A stretch of 64,000 bases of DNA from Colletotrichum lupini (GCF_023278565.1 NC_064677.1:6882001-6946000), one strand, 5' to 3'. Counted from the stretch's first letter, positions 10,312-23,567 are shown. Made by a program: numbers and translations. Notes: generated from the sequence alone by a model not told the origin.

Positions 10312-12327
10312 ATGTTGCCGCACATCGCAAGATATCTCTTCTTTGGGATCGTGTCCCACGAATCCCTCATCCCAGCCCACGACTCCTCCTACACACCAAC
10401 GTGCAAATCCTACCCGGGCACCGCTGACTGGCCCCCCGCAGCAGAATGGGCCCGCCTCGGCGAGTCCCTCGGAGGCGGGCGACTTCTCCGCCCGTCTCCT
10501 CCGGGAGCTGTCTGCCATCCCGGACAGGACGCCTACAACGAGACCGCCTGCGCCGACGTCGAGTCCCGGTGGAATTCGTACGAGCTCCACGTCGACGACC
10601 CCGTCTCCGTCGTCTGGAGCAACTTCGCTAATGACTCCTGCCTTCCTGACCCGGCTTATCTGTGCAGCGGTGACGGATACCCTGCGTATGTCGTGAATGC
10701 TACCACGCCGGAGCATGTCAAGATTGGTATCGATTTTGGTATGTTGCGTTTTTATATCTGCTTCCGTCCCGTGTGTGTGCTTGGTGTATGAGTGTTGACT
10801 TGGTTTTATAGCGAGGAAGAACAATGTGAGGCTCATCGTGAAAAGCACTGGGCATGATTACCTAGGTAGATCGATTGCCCCTGGCTCGCTCTCTATCTGG
10901 GTGCACCATTTGACGGGCATCGAGTATCATGCGGATGAGTTCAAGCTCTCAGGGAGCGATATCACCATACCAGGAAGTGCAGTAACTGCCGGAGGCGGCA
11001 CCGAGATGTATGACCTCTACAAAGCCACTGCTGAACACGGCCAGGCCATTGTCGGTGGTACCGCTAAGACGGTGAGCGTCGGGGGGTATGCTACCGGAGG
11101 CGGCCACTCGCTGCTCGCGCCGCGTTTCGGTCTGGCGGCGGATAATGTCTTGCAGATGGAAGTCGTCACGCCCCTCGGCGAGATCTTGACTCTCAACGAG
11201 GCTCAGAACGCTGACCTGTTTTGGGCTATGCGCGGTGTAAATATCCCTCATTTTTGAGACCTTACCTTGAGTACTGACTTACATAGGGAGGAGGATCAAC
11301 GTTTGGGGTTCTCACCTCAATCACCTTCGCAACACACCCGTCCCCCCCAATCACCCACACGGCATGGGCGATGCTCACCGAGCTCAGGTCACCCATCATT
11401 CCAGACCTGGCCGCCTACTTCCTCTCAAACGTCCCTTCCCTCGAGAAGGCGGGCCTCGCAGGCTACGCCCTGATCAATTCGCACATGCCGAACCCTGTCA
11501 GCTCCCCGGGCCTCCCGCCGAACGCGGCGGGCGTCATTGGCATATCCCTGATGCAGGATGACACGGACCGGGAAGAAGTTGACAGGATCTGGACGTCAAT
11601 CAACCAGACCGTCATGGAGCGCTGGCCCAATGTCACCTTTGCCAAGATTACCACCGAGTATCCGTCCTGGCTTGACTTTTATGATAAGAATTATGACATG
11701 AACAAGGGCGGTATCAACAAACTACTGGCTTCCCGTTTGCTGGATGAGGAGGCTTTGACGGAGGATTTGGAGGTTTTGGCTGGTGCAGTGAAGACGGCGA
11801 CTGATAATGTGGGCGGCATGTATGCGTTTTTGGTATCCGGGAAGGGTGTGCACAACGCGAAGCCTAGGGGCGGAGGTGATGCGGTTCACCCGGCATGGAG
11901 GACTGCCTACATCCACGCGAGTAAGTCATATTCATTCGTCTAAGAGTAGTTCCCTGAGCTGACTCCTATTTCTCACAGTCACTGCCGTTGGATGGACTTC
12001 GTTCAATGAGACGTCCAAGAGTGAAGCCGAGAAGAGCATTTACGATTCGGTTGAAGGCTTCCGACAGTTAACGCCTGGTGGAGGATCCTACTTGAATGAG
12101 GTAAGCCAAGCATAACGTTCGAAACGAGTACGTTTGGGATTCTCATTAATGTGTCACAGGGTCTGTCATATGAGGAAGACTGGCAACATACGTTTTGGGG
12201 CACCAACTATGAGCGCCTTCTCAAGATCAAGAAGACCGTCGATCCAGACGACGTTTTCTGGTGCCAGCCCTGTGTCGGGAACGAGGGATGGAAGCAGAGG
12301 AGTGACGGGCAGCTTTGCAGAGTCTAG
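10312..12327 (+). CDS. FAD-linked oxidoreductase, berberine bridge enzyme-like
   Basis: This secreted flavoenzyme has five exons: 10312-10738, 10812-11236, 11287-11920, 11979-12100 and 12160-12327, giving 591 residues. The N-terminus is hydrophobic like a signal peptide and several N-glycosylation sequons follow. The FAD-binding PCMH domain shows [11 protein letters not shown], with the histidine (about H157) that typically carries 8-alpha-linked FAD, then [19 protein letters not shown] and [13 protein letters not shown]. The C-terminal BBE domain ends in [14 protein letters not shown] and a cysteine pair (CQPC). The cysteine that makes the second flavin bond in bicovalent family members is absent from the [10 protein letters not shown] loop, so the cofactor is probably attached once. 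Members oxidise sugars or act in secondary metabolism; the substrate cannot be read here. It converges on the GH5 gene, with 165 bp between stops. Confidence 0.9.
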
Positions 12328-12492
12328 GCTGGTACACTGGGAGGCTGTGTTTGTCGAAACATTGTGGCTTCTGGGCTAGAAGTGAGACTGGATTATGTCA
12401 CTCAAAGTAAACCATTCAATGGGTGTTGTGGAATGGCAATGAGATCACATTATAATTCAGATTAAAGTCTACTTGGACTCTAAAGTCGTGCC

Positions 12493-14034
12493 TCACGACT
12501 TTCTAGTCGGGTTCATAGCCTTCACCCAAGGCTTCCAGATATCCTCAATGGTCTCGGGAGAGTTCCAACCGTTCCACTCATAGTTGGTCAAACCCCACGT
12601 ATCGGGCACACCCTGCCCGCCGGAGCGCACACGGTAGCTACCAGCAAGACCCCAGACCATCCAGCTAACGTTGTGCTTGACGGTGTACTCCCTCAGACAC
12701 ACCTGAAGGGTATCGTTGCGAAGCGTATCGTCCTGGCCGTTGCCAAATTCGGAGAAGATGACGGGCGTCAACCGGCTCGCCTTAGGGCAGTCGTTCGTAA
12801 CATTGCAAGCCGCAGGCTTGTCAATACCCAACGCGTTGAAGCCGTTGCGGTAGAGACCCGCCTCGATGATGGGGCACGATCCCGTGTCGACATCCTCGCT
12901 CATCTTGTACAGGTGCAGCTCCCAGACGAGCTTGTCCGCCCAGGCGTGGCTGTCGAGATCAAACACCTTTGGCTCGCGGCGGGCGGCGTCGCGGATGGCG
13001 GTGCACTTGTAGCACGGCGCCGTGAGGTAGTTCTTGCCCGAGGTGAGGGCAGACAGGTCCTGGCCGTACTGCATGCCGCCCCAGAGGATGAGGACGTCCG
13101 GGTTGGCCTCGTGGATGGCGTCGGCGCCGGCGGAGAAGTTGCCGACGAGGGTGTCCCAGTTGTAGTACAGATTCGTCACGTTCCACGACTCGCGGACCTC
13201 GTTGCGGAGGGAGAGGGAGACGATGTTGGGGTGGGACTTTGCCCAGTTGGCGACGTAGGAGAGGCCGCGGCGCCAGTGGGTGGTGTTGAAGTTGACGTCG
13301 TCGAACCAGGCGTTGCCGTCCGTGTGGGAGCAGCACCACTGGGCCTTGCCGACGTGCACGTCGGGGGAGATGAAGATGCCGCGCTCGTAGGCGGCCTCGA
13401 CGATGGCGGACCAGATTTCAAAGCGGGTCGTCTCGCGGGTCCAGGTCGGGTTGTTGCGGATGATTTCGTTGGTGACCTTTGTGCCGTTGACGAAGCCGAG
13501 GGCCGTGATCATGGCGACTTCGAGGGGGACGTCCTCGCCGGCGCGGTCGTAGATTTGGTCGACCATCTCGATGGCGTAGCCCCTGAGAAGAGTGTGAGCT
13601 GAGGTATGGCTAAGACTTGCGATGGATCACACGCATGCAAGATTCAAGGGCACTTACATGCGGATGTAGTTGAAGCCAACGCTCTCGACATCATCGAGAA
13701 TCTGATCAACTGAGGCCCATTCCAGACCCTCAGGAACCATAGTCTCTCCTTCATGGTTTGTTAGTCAGGTGCTCTTGTAAAGTCTTCACTAGATGTTGGA
13801 CGTACCACTCATCGGCCAGTTGACACCAGCCCAAGTCACAACCTCACCACGGGCATTGACGATGTCACGTCCGCGAGTGCTGAAGGGAGCGTAGGGCCAC
13901 GAGTTGCTAGTCTGGTTGCCGGCCTGCCTCGAGACGGCCTTGTGAGAGCCATAACGAGTCGAGGCGGGAGTCTTCATGTACTGGGCGCATGTCGACGACA
14001 CAAGCGCCGCAAAGGCGATGGCAAGACCCTTCAT
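12493..14034 (-). CDS. secreted glycoside hydrolase family 5 enzyme
   Basis: Three exons, 14034-13806, 13748-13658 and 13582-12493, give 469 residues. A signal peptide (MKGLAIAFAALVSSTCAQ) starts the protein. The GH5 TIM-barrel landmarks are TWAGVNWPMSG, GFNYIRM, the acid/base Glu in LSLRNEVRES and the nucleophile Glu in FSEFGNG near the C-terminal part, followed by WMVWGLAGSY. The family contains endoglucanases, mannanases and exo-glucanases. The asparagine-glutamate after LSLR and the late FSE are the expected catalytic pair, but the substrate is not deducible. Many Asn-X-Thr/Ser sites and paired cysteines agree with secretion. The first acceptor is AAG, not the usual CAG/TAG, but frame continuity and a CTGAC branch region support it. 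Confidence 0.85.
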
Positions 14035-15439
14035 TGCGGAAATAGAGACTCGCGTAAAGACCTACGTGAGAGGCAAAGCTGCAATGAGAGAGAAGAAGGT
14101 TACACTGGCGAAGAAGAGGAGGACGGCCTCTCTCTTAAAAGGACGTAACATCCATCGAAGATGCTGGCTGGGGCCATCTATGGATGGCCCGGAAGTTGGA
14201 ACCATTGGGCAATGGCTTTGTTCGGCTCCGCATCCCCCGCACCGTTATTTTCCTCGTGTTTAATGAGCATCGTCATTCGACCCCGATTCGATCGTGGACC
14301 AACATCGGCTTCCAAGCTACGTTTGGGTTGGTGCTGGGCGAAGGGGCGGTGGGCTTTTTACCGAAGCTATTTCAACCAAGGTTTGGGGCCGGTCAAGGCC
14401 AGGATTCCCCCCATGGAAATATCTTCCCCGAGGTGCTCCAGGTGACGGCATTGGGCCGCTTGAACTGGTGGAGTCTTGGAGAAAGCTCTAGGCATGGGTT
14501 TACCCCGCATTCAATCATGGGGGATGGTGGAGATGGGAAAGAAGAAAACAACTTAGATTCTTAGAAATCCTTGAGAAAAGACTTATTTTGTTTTTGCCGG
14601 CAAACGGTGTCCCGGGGGCGGGGATGCTTTTCGGAGCCGGCCCGAAAGTGGTGGTCTGCCGAGACTAGATCGTCTGATCTCCCTCGATTTCGTCCACAAG
14701 CCAAGTGGGAGCCTGTCTACTGACACCGACACCAACAACCCAACATCAACTGGTTGAGTTGACTTCCAGTTGACTAGAGTTACCTTGGTCGATTTCGGAC
14801 CAATAGTCAGACATCGACATTCAAGGTCGCCCGATAACCATAAGCTGACGATTGAACCCTTGAAAATCATAACCACTTCATGAGAACAAGAAAGAGCCTT
14901 ATTTCCTTCTCTCTGCAATCGCGTCAGGGCCAAATTTCGCTAGAAGTACAGTTTCAAACCGGGAAATTCTACATGTGCGTGGATAATGAAACAAACATGA
15001 ACACGAGACACTAAGCCGCAAGAGGAGAACGAAAGTAGTCTGTATTTTACGAGACATTCGCTTCTCAGTACAGAACCGGGTCTGATCAGAAACAAAAGTC
15101 TGCCTTGTATGTTAGCCTGGGAGACAAAGTGATCAGAGCAGCCATACAATATTCTTCTTGGCGCCTTAGCGGGTTACACCAAGAGAGTCAGCACTTAAGC
15201 TGTGTCTCAATACATTGAGATACTGGCAGTAATAATAGCTAATGTGTGGCGAGGGGTCAGGCTGAGCCGGTTTTCTCAATGATGGTATGTCGAAAGCGCA
15301 GGCAAGTCTTTTTGTACGACTTCAACCGAGGGAACGGCCAAGAAAAGATGGATATAAGGCTGTTTACCATCCCAAGACGATACATAACTCTTATGCTGAA
15401 AGGCTTCCACTGCCGATCTATCTGCTTTTTTCATACCGT
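14035..15439. other. divergent intergenic region
   Basis: This 1.4 kb stretch separates the start of the GH5 gene (-) from the DUF3176 gene (+), so it should carry both promoters. No recognisable gene or repeat is seen. Confidence 0.5.
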
Positions 15440-17754
15440 ATGTCATCGCAAGCCCCAGTACAGAGACGAAGTATGTCATCGGTTCGTAGTTCCCTTCGGG
15501 AGGACCCGATGGAAAGCGCTGCTGCACTGCAATTGCCTCCCATTGATGTTTCACCCGACCCTCTCTATGTGTTTTCCTCTCCTCCACAAGAAGCAGTTGC
15601 CCCCTCCAGCCGCGTGTCCACTCCGGAATCCAGACAGGAGCGCAATGAACCGGCTCCTCGATATAGTCTGATCGCCGACACAGAGCCAGCTGGAGACATC
15701 GAGCCATCTGCGCCTTGTGCCAAACCAAGAGTCATCGATGGCCGATCCCGCCTTCTCTCCTTCGGCGAATACCACTGGTCGCTTGAACTTTCCGCAATTA
15801 CACTTAGCATAATATCTTTCGCTGCAATCCTCGTTCTTCTCCCCCTCTATGAGAATAAACCGTTATCATCCTGGACCTTCTCGATATCGTTCAACGCCGT
15901 CATCTCAACTCTTGGAGCTATGTCCCGGGCCTCACTGGCATTCGCCATCAGCGCTTGTATCAGTCAGGGAAAATGGAACTGGTTTCGAAGAAGAGACGAA
16001 GATGTCATGGTCTTCGACCGTTTCGAAGAGGCTAGTCGGGGACCCTGGGGAAGTGTTCGTCTGCTTTGGTGGACCAAACTTTCGTACGATAGTCTCTTGA
16101 ATTGATACAACCAAATCATAGGCTAACATTGTCATGCAGGCATTGGATCGCTCTTGGCGCCCTTTCCGCGGTCGTCTTAGTAGGCTTTGAACCATTTCTA
16201 CAAGCCGTCATCGCCTTTTCCGGAGAAGACGTCACTGTCAACCCCTCAGAAATGAAAAACAGTATTGGAAGAACCCAGAGACTAGACGCGGGAGAGTTTT
16301 CAGTCTATGGGTTTGGACGAACGAGCGTCAAGATGCCAAAGCCCTGGGGCTTTTTCAGCCAGGTAGCCATGAAGTCCAAGTGTGACTTTGGTGCAATGGC
16401 AGCAGTGTGGGAAGGCTTCTCCGATCTCAGCTCCTCTGAAACTATAAAACCAGCCTTTGATTGTCCAACAGGCAATTGTACTTGGGATCCATTCCCATCG
16501 GTCGCGGTCTGCAGCGCATGCAACGACATATCACACGCGATGAACAAGTCGAAAGGAAAAACATATCTTAGGGACGAAATCATTACCCTGCCGGACAGGA
16601 GGAACTTTCCCGATAGCTTCCTTCATAACTACACCAGATTCGAGATTCCGGAACTGAACCTAAGCATATCGAATTTCGATGGGTTCAGAGCTGTTGGAGT
16701 TAACATTGACGAGGAAGTCAGAAGCGCCGAAGTTACCGCACGATCAACCTACAACCCGGGACGAACACTGACGTTTGGACATCTCCAATCCATGATATTT
16801 TCTTTCTCTGTAATGTCAGCAAGCACTGACTATCGCCAAAGGAAGCAGCGTTGGGAAGACGAAGATGTTACGGCCAACGAGTGCGCGCTTTACTTTTGTA
16901 CCAATGTCTATCAATCTGTTGTCGAACAAAATGTGCTGCATGAAAAGGTCATCAGTTCTCGGGCCAACCGGAACCTGGACTCCTTCCTAACTGGAGAAAA
17001 CTTGAACAACTTCACTCTCACCAAGGCTTTCAACGCCTATATGAACTATTCACTTCATATCGGAATCTTGGACTCGCCCCGCACAGATCTGCAACTCCTT
17101 ATTTCTCGAGATGAGTACTTCAAAGACACTGGTGTGGCCTTGGAAGAAGATTTGAGGTTCAATATCTCACACAACACCGCTGGCAGCCTCATTGAATGGA
17201 TCGCTGTAGGACTTACAGGCCGGAAAGACACGGCATCAAACGTACCAGATGAGACGGAACTACTAGTGTATCCTTGGGCTGCGGGCACAAGTCCTGGCAA
17301 AACGCCGACGGACCTTGTCACCAGCTTTGCAGCTTCACAGAACATCTCAAGGACATTTGAAATGGTTGCCGCGAGTCTGACAAAATGGATCCGAAATCGT
17401 TCACTACAGAGTGATCCGTATCCGGGGACAATGAAGGTATGGGAAATCAAGATCAGAGTGAACTGGGCGTTCTTATCACTACCTATTGGTGCGTTGATAG
17501 GCGGTTGCATCTTCTGTATGCTGTCGATGTTGGAGACGCGAAGACTCAGGCTCCCTGCTTGGAGGGGAAGCTCCTTGGCGACGCTAGCCCACGGCCTTGA
17601 TGCGGAGTCGAGGGCTTTCTTGAGGGAGGCGAGTGATAGCGCTCGTATCGCCTCCCAGGCGCGAACTTTGGAGGTCAAGTTTGTCGATTCTGAAGGCGGA
17701 CCAGAGCTGGTTCGTGGGAATAAGACTGGCAGGCCTGCCCGTGATGCTGCTTGA
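15440..17754 (+). CDS. DUF3176 multi-pass membrane protein
   Basis: Two exons, 15440-16083 and 16140-17754, joined through a 56-nt intron with a GGCTAAC branch region, encode 752 residues. A Ser/Pro-rich cytoplasmic-looking N-terminus (about 1-110) precedes two hydrophobic segments (about 115-185). Then come the DUF3176 landmarks [20 protein letters not shown] and LLWWTKL, a third membrane segment starting [15 protein letters not shown], a long extracellular region with many N-glycosylation sequons and a [11 protein letters not shown] cysteine motif, and a final membrane segment near residue 670. This architecture is common in large paralogous families of Pezizomycotina; no function is established. 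The start at 15440 is chosen because the upstream in-frame ATG at 15287 adds a region that does not look coding. Confidence 0.85.
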
Positions 17755-17916
17755 TGCGCCTGGGTAGAGGCATTGTTAACGGCGTGAGTGTTTTAATGTC
17801 ATCGGCAGGAACTGTCAGGAGGGCAAACAACTCTTTCCTTTAGATTAAATGACACAAAGAGACATGATGTGTATTTGCTCCAAATCATGTGTCGCTTCTA
17901 AATCAGAAGTATGTTC

Positions 17917-20554
17917 TCACTTAGTCAAGCTCTTCTCCGGGTTCTTCTCATAACGATTACACCACTTTCGCCACTCCTTCGCGGCCTTGTGCATCACAAC
18001 CCTTAGATCCTCCTTGACATCGTTAACCTCCCAAGCCTCATCTTCCCAGTTCTTCTGACCACGCGTCATGGCGGGGGACCAGCCAATCGCTTCCAAACAT
18101 TCCCTGATTTTATGTCAGCTTTACTTTTTCCGATGAACTGAGGCAGGTGAGTTGGGAATGAGGAACTTACACTTCCGTGGGCGAAGACGTGTATCTGGGA
18201 AACAGTCTCGAGTCGACACGGTGACACTCGGCTTCCAGATATCGCGTCAACACGTCGATGCGGTTCGCCGGCTTGAAGCTCAGCTGGAGCTTGTCCTCCT
18301 TGGCCAGCTCGGCCTCTGACTTTTCAGGGTCGATGGACTCGGGCTTCTTGGATGTGGAGGCGATGCGCTTGGTGACGGAGCGCGCCGTCTTGGAGCCCTT
18401 GATGGTGAAGTAAGCCCACACAGCTGTGATGAGTCAGTAAGTAAACCGCAATAGGCATGGATGTTTAAGTGAAGAAGACTTACCGTTGACTTCAAAAAGC
18501 CCAGAAACGGCAATCATAACCAAGTCAATGGCCAGCGAAACAGGAAGCAGCCCAGTCGCGATGATGGCGTCGCGCTGCGCCTTGGACTTTGTCCGCAGCA
18601 TGGAGTTGACGAATTCCTCCCTCATCGCCTCGGGCGTCATGTTCATCGACGGCGAGTACACAAAGACAATCTCCTCGACGCCAACCGTCTTCTTCGTCTC
18701 GTGAGAGGTGTGGGCTGGGTCATCCTCCATGAGCTCGTCTTGCTCGTCCTTGTCGGCCTGCTGGGACTTGAAGTAATCCTCTTCTTCCCTATCACCCTTC
18801 TCTTCGGCCAACTTCTCATTCCTTATTTTCTCATCGAGATCCTTGTCCTCGGAGGACTTCTTCTCCTCATCGTGAAGGAGATTCTCCGCGTCGTCGTCCT
18901 TGACATCGGTGCTCTCACGCTTCTTCTCGTCAAGGCTCTTCTTCGTCTCTTTCTCATCCCCCGAAGCGCCCTTGTCCTTCTTGTCCTTCTTCATCCTCCC
19001 CTTCAGCGAAAGCTTGCGCGATATCGCCGACGGCGGCCTCGCCGGAGGCGTAACGCGCGCCAGGTAATCCAAATTACTCGTGGTGGTGTACTGCATAGCC
19101 TTGTCCACCCCGCGCGTACACTTTGCCTTGAATCCCGCCCAGCTGGTCGTCTTTGCGTCGCTCATCTTGGCCTGCCGCACCTCCGTCTGCCACTTGCGCT
19201 GCACCTTGTGAGCTACGCCCTCCTTCACGCCCTCAGGCGGCGCCTGAAGAGGCGGAGGTGGGGGCGTGTAGATGAGAAAGCGGGTAGGGATGGCATCAGA
19301 GGGCGCTTTGGAGCCCAGCCAGGGCTTAGGAAAGGGTACAAGGTAGGTGATGAGCTTGTGGGGGTCTCGGCTGTAGTGGATTGGGTTTGAAGGGTCGTCG
19401 TTGCCAAAGTCGGAGCCTTGGCGCTTGGGGGGCGGCATGATGCCTTCTATGGAGGGTGTTCTTGAGAACGGCGGCGGTTCCTGGCTCTGGGAGAGCAGCT
19501 CTGCCACGGCCTTGGGGTGAGGGCGGGCTGGTAAGGGCGGCGGAGGTCCGTTTTCCTCTTCTTCCTGGAGACGCTCCGCGAGGGCGCGGTCCTGGTCCTC
19601 GTGCGATGAGAAGGGGTTGGAGGAGAGCGGCCCGTTAGTGCTCCAAGCCGGCTGGGTGTGTCGTTGTGGAAGGGGTGGTGACTGGCCTTCTTCCTCTTCC
19701 TGAAGTGCCAGGGCCATTGCGTAGTCACGATCTTCTTGCTCTTGGGCTGCCGGATCTCTACCGTAACCGCCGTGCTCTTGAGCATAAAAGTCGGGGACTT
19801 CTGACACTGGTCTTGGATTCGGGACCGGCGGCCGGTCTTCAAAATCTGGGAGCGCTTCTGCGACTTTGCCCTTGTCGATCGATGAAGGGCGCCCATTGGC
19901 GTTCGAGTGATCGGTGTTGTGGTACAGCACCGCAGGCTCCGGATGCGTCTCAACGGCTTTGCCCTTGTCGAATGAAGAAGGGTACTCAGTTTGAGGGGAG
20001 TACGTTGCATCGTAATACCGTTCGGCCTCCGCAGTATCAACTGAGTCTGCATGAGAGAATCCCGTGTCGTGGTGTAATACAGCGGGCTCGGTCATGGGCG
20101 ACACATGATAATCCTCGTCCACCTTAGTTTGACTCGGCGAATCAAAAGTAGACGCCGTGTGGTGAGTCGAGACCTTGGACTCGTGAGGCGGTGTTGCTGG
20201 TCTATGAGTGCTTGGCGGATCGTAAATATTGTCTTCCTCCTCAACCTCCGGAAGCGCTCCGGCCGCTGCCGCCTGCCTCTCGGCATCCCTATCCCGCCAA
20301 GACAGATTCGAGCGCACGCTGTTTGAACGAAGGGTAGAGGGCGTGGCAGGAATGATGTTCACAGCCGGAACCCCGCTCCTCGGTTCGACGGGTGAGTCGT
20401 CTTGGGCGTTATCATACCATCGATGCTGAGGTTGCTGCTGTTGCTGCCGCCCAGACTGAGGCTGGCCTTGGCCCGATGGCGATGAGGAAAAGAAGAGCTC
20501 TTGCTCCGCAATGGAGCTCGTCGTGTGACGTTCCCTTTCCTGTGTGGTGTCCAT
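17917..20554 (-). CDS. large protein with two UIM-like motifs and a hydrophobic C-terminal domain
   Basis: Three exons, 20554-18484, 18423-18171 and 18103-17917, give 836 residues. The first half is low-complexity and rich in Ser, Pro and Gln. Two related acidic helices, EDRDYAMALALQEEEE (about 274-290) and EDQDRALAERLQEEEE (about 319-335), look like ubiquitin-interacting motifs, and each is followed by a PPLP-type proline stretch. A charged Lys/Glu/Asp region (about 560-650) precedes a conserved-looking C-terminal part with a membrane-like stretch (GLLPVSLAIDLVMIAV, about 690) and a basic tail. The protein is probably a fungal adaptor binding ubiquitinated cargo near membranes, but that is inference. 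I start at 20554; an in-frame ATG 34 codons upstream lies in unlikely sequence. Exon joins are phase-consistent. Confidence 0.75.
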
Positions 20555-23500
20555 CTTTGGCGAGAAGACGATGTTCTCTTTCTTGGCGATGCAGATGCAA
20601 CGTGTTTCAGAGAAGATCTTTTCCAAGTTTTCGAGAATTCTTAGAGGTTCACACAAGCATGAAGAGAGAAGGAAGAGAGTTCTTTGGGTTCACTTGACAA
20701 AATAGGCGCGCATCACTGATCTGCCTCTGAACCTTAATATTGCGCCTCCCCATGAAGAAGGCGAACACACTTTCCAGTCTTTCAACGGCCGGGAAGGGAA
20801 CGCGCAACACGAGCTGCGGCGTGGGCGAGGAAGGGGGCGGATGACGTGTTTTCAGATATTGAGGGTGTGGCGCAGTGCCATGGATTGTGGCACCGGCCCA
20901 GCAATTGGACTTTTGTTCCTAGGCATTCACGCATTCAAGGCGATGGATCATGGCTGATTAAACGAGCTTACCTTGAACGAACAAGGATCCAAGCAGCGGA
21001 TAGTGTGGCTAGAGAGAAGGCGTTTCATAGCAGAGAGGGGGCGATGCGTTGTTCATTGTTTGTTGGGTAAGGCATAGTGATGTGATCCTGGCCTCACTTG
21101 GATCTCGGGGCGGCCTATTCTCAAGAGTTGAGAAACCGTCACGTGATGGTTTATTGGAATGAGCGACAGGCATCTCGTTTGTAGCTCATGTCGTTCGTGA
21201 AAACTAGAGATCTTGCCAGTCCAACCTTGGTGATGTCGTCCCCCGATAACCCGGAACTCCAAGTCCCGATGCTGCGTCTCTGTCGAGAATGAGTATATAT
21301 AGCGACTTTGCTCACCAGAGAGCAGCCAAGGTCTTGGTGGGTTTCGAGTGGGTTGCGATACGACGGCTGGGCTAGGTGGAAACGCGGGCAAAGCCAGAAA
21401 CTCCGTGGGGATGCGACATGTATAAGCAAAATAGTCCAATCGCTCAAGACATTGGAAGTTGCGATTTACCATGGTGAGGCTTCATCATGAAGGTTGAGAA
21501 GAATTGTTGTAAGATAGACGTTGAGAATGGCCGGCGCGTATCGCAACACCACCTTTGCCTCCCGGAGTGGGGTTTTCAAGGTCTGTAAATAGACCGCTAG
21601 ACCAAGACAATATGTTTGAATAGCCAAGGAAACCCGTAATTTCCCTCCGATATTGTCCGTGCCTATCATCGACTAGGTTTCGCAACTCTGGATGTCGTTC
21701 GGAGTCAACGACGCTGGCGGCCCTTAATGCTAGGCTCCGTCCCGTTGTCCGCCTTCCGCGTATAGTAAACACCAAATATAGCAGTTCATTTCATCAAGGC
21801 GAGAACTCGCCGTGTCAGTTAGTGCCTTATTACCTTCCGTACGAACACGCCATTCATCAAGCGACTGCTTAGCGGTGGCGGTCATGGTCTCGACATCGGC
21901 CGTGGCTGAAGACCGACGTTCAGCGCAGGAAAAGGCCCAAACCAAAGAAAAGCCTCCAACTCAAGGCGACATCCAGCGTCTTGCGTGCGAAGGGACGATC
22001 CTTGCTGAGGCCCACGGAACGTGTTTAAGCTTTCTCGAAAGAGTTACCGACACTGCCGTGATAGCCGTGCGCTCGGTCACCCGAAGTCCAGCATACCTCT
22101 TCTACGACGGGCAATAGATGGGATCGCTGCGGTGCATTGTGCTACAGCACGACGGGCAGGGAGGCCGCGGCAGTGTGGAATCTAAGACAAAATAGTTGCA
22201 GGCGGTGCGGCGCGGTGCGATGCATGTCTGTCAGGGGAATTTCTGGGAATTGCACCAAGGAAATAGCTGAGTCATCCACGCTTTAGGTAAGCAAAAGGGC
22301 AGCACGGTGTTTTTGCACCAGGGAGCGCCCGACCGGGCCCACTCCGGCCATCTCCACCCGGGGCTTCGATCCGCGAATAACTTCCACCCCCAGCATCGTT
22401 TTCCATTTTGGAAACCTGTCAGTGCTTGTCTCAAGCACCTCGAGCTCCTCGACTCGCTCCGGTCTCTCCCGCTAAGTTCCATCACAAGTGGCTCTCTTCT
22501 TACAGATTTAGATCATGAAGTTGCTGTTCTCCAAGTTCAGATAAACAGAACCTGTGGTCTTTGCCAGCGCCGTCGGTCTGACTTGGCACTACCTTTATGA
22601 GGATCTCTAATAAGTCAGTGCTGCTCAACCTAATCTCTCTGCATCTGTGTCTGGACGGTAGCCTTCTCGAAGATGCGGCTCTACAGATAGCACGCCTCGC
22701 CCTTCCTGAAAATAACTTTCCCTCCGTCTGAGAAAAGGGCCCCCACTGCGCATGGATGCGTTTCCGCCTGTTGCTCTGAGGCATGTTTCACCGTCATCCC
22801 GCCGCTTCTACTCGTCGATCTCCCGCACAGCACCTTTCCCTTACCGCCGCACCGCTGTCCCAGAACGAATGAGAAGAAGAGAATCCACCACCACTTCCCG
22901 TCAACCTTTACGCAGCAGGCACCGTAGAAGGGGAAAAAATGGATGGTCAGGATGGATTCAGACGTCTTTTGATTCGCCCACTACGTTTTGGCCCCTCTCT
23001 TCTCTCACGGCGCAAGAGCCTCTCTGTGTATCTCCTCTCCCATGTTTCCCTGGTATCGTGAAAGGTATGTAGTAAGGCTGATGGGTCCACCATGCTTCGG
23101 GACGGCCGCGCGCCGGGACATAAGTGTCAAGCTTGCTTCCCGCGGGTCCTCCCACGTCGAAAAGGCCCCACGCGTCCTTCACAGATAACGGGTCGTTACG
23201 AGGGCCTGGAAAGAAAGATGAAGTTGCATCAGGAGACAAAACACAACCGGGCCCAGAAGAGACCCACCTCCGGTGCTTATTTTGGTCGTCGTATTGCAAT
23301 GCTCCATCCGTTGATGGCAGGCCGAAGGTTCTATCCTATGTGGTGGTAAACCGTCTGACCTTGGCAAAAAAGTGTCAAGACATGCCTCCCCCGCCTCTCG
23401 GACCCGGAAGGTTGGGTTGAGACTTGTCAGTATAAGTATTACTAGTCGGCTCGTTCCCGTAGATCGTCGTCCTGGCTTGAACCTAAAATTCCAAGTCTTC

Positions 23501-23567
23501 ACTTTTCCTTTCTTTTCTTTAACATCACCGGGCTGGCTTCCCGTTTCGCTTCGCCCGCTCCCGCACA
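20555..23567. other. 3 kb gene-free region
   Basis: No protein family is recognisable and no frame is longer than about 140 codons. The open frames at 21053-22600 and 22752-23420 overlap on opposite strands without coding character. The right end is the promoter of the fasciclin gene. Confidence 0.5.
23431..23436 (+). promoter_or_regulatory. TATA-like element of the fasciclin gene
   Basis: TATAAG lies 137 bp upstream of the fasciclin ATG, a plausible distance for a core promoter in a filamentous fungus. The call rests on position and motif only. Confidence 0.4.

Noticed and set aside
9891..10370. Opposing 123- and 155-codon frames before the flavin oxidase
   Set aside because: They overlap each other on opposite strands and contain no family signature; the region is better explained as a promoter.
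12673..13602. 309-codon open frame opposite the GH5 gene
   Set aside because: Antisense shadow of exon 3 of the hydrolase; no domain.
22752..23072. 106-codon frame with an Arg/Ser-rich, mitochondrial-like N-terminus
   Set aside because: No homologous motif, no intron support and no conserved core; the Arg/Ser richness alone is weak.
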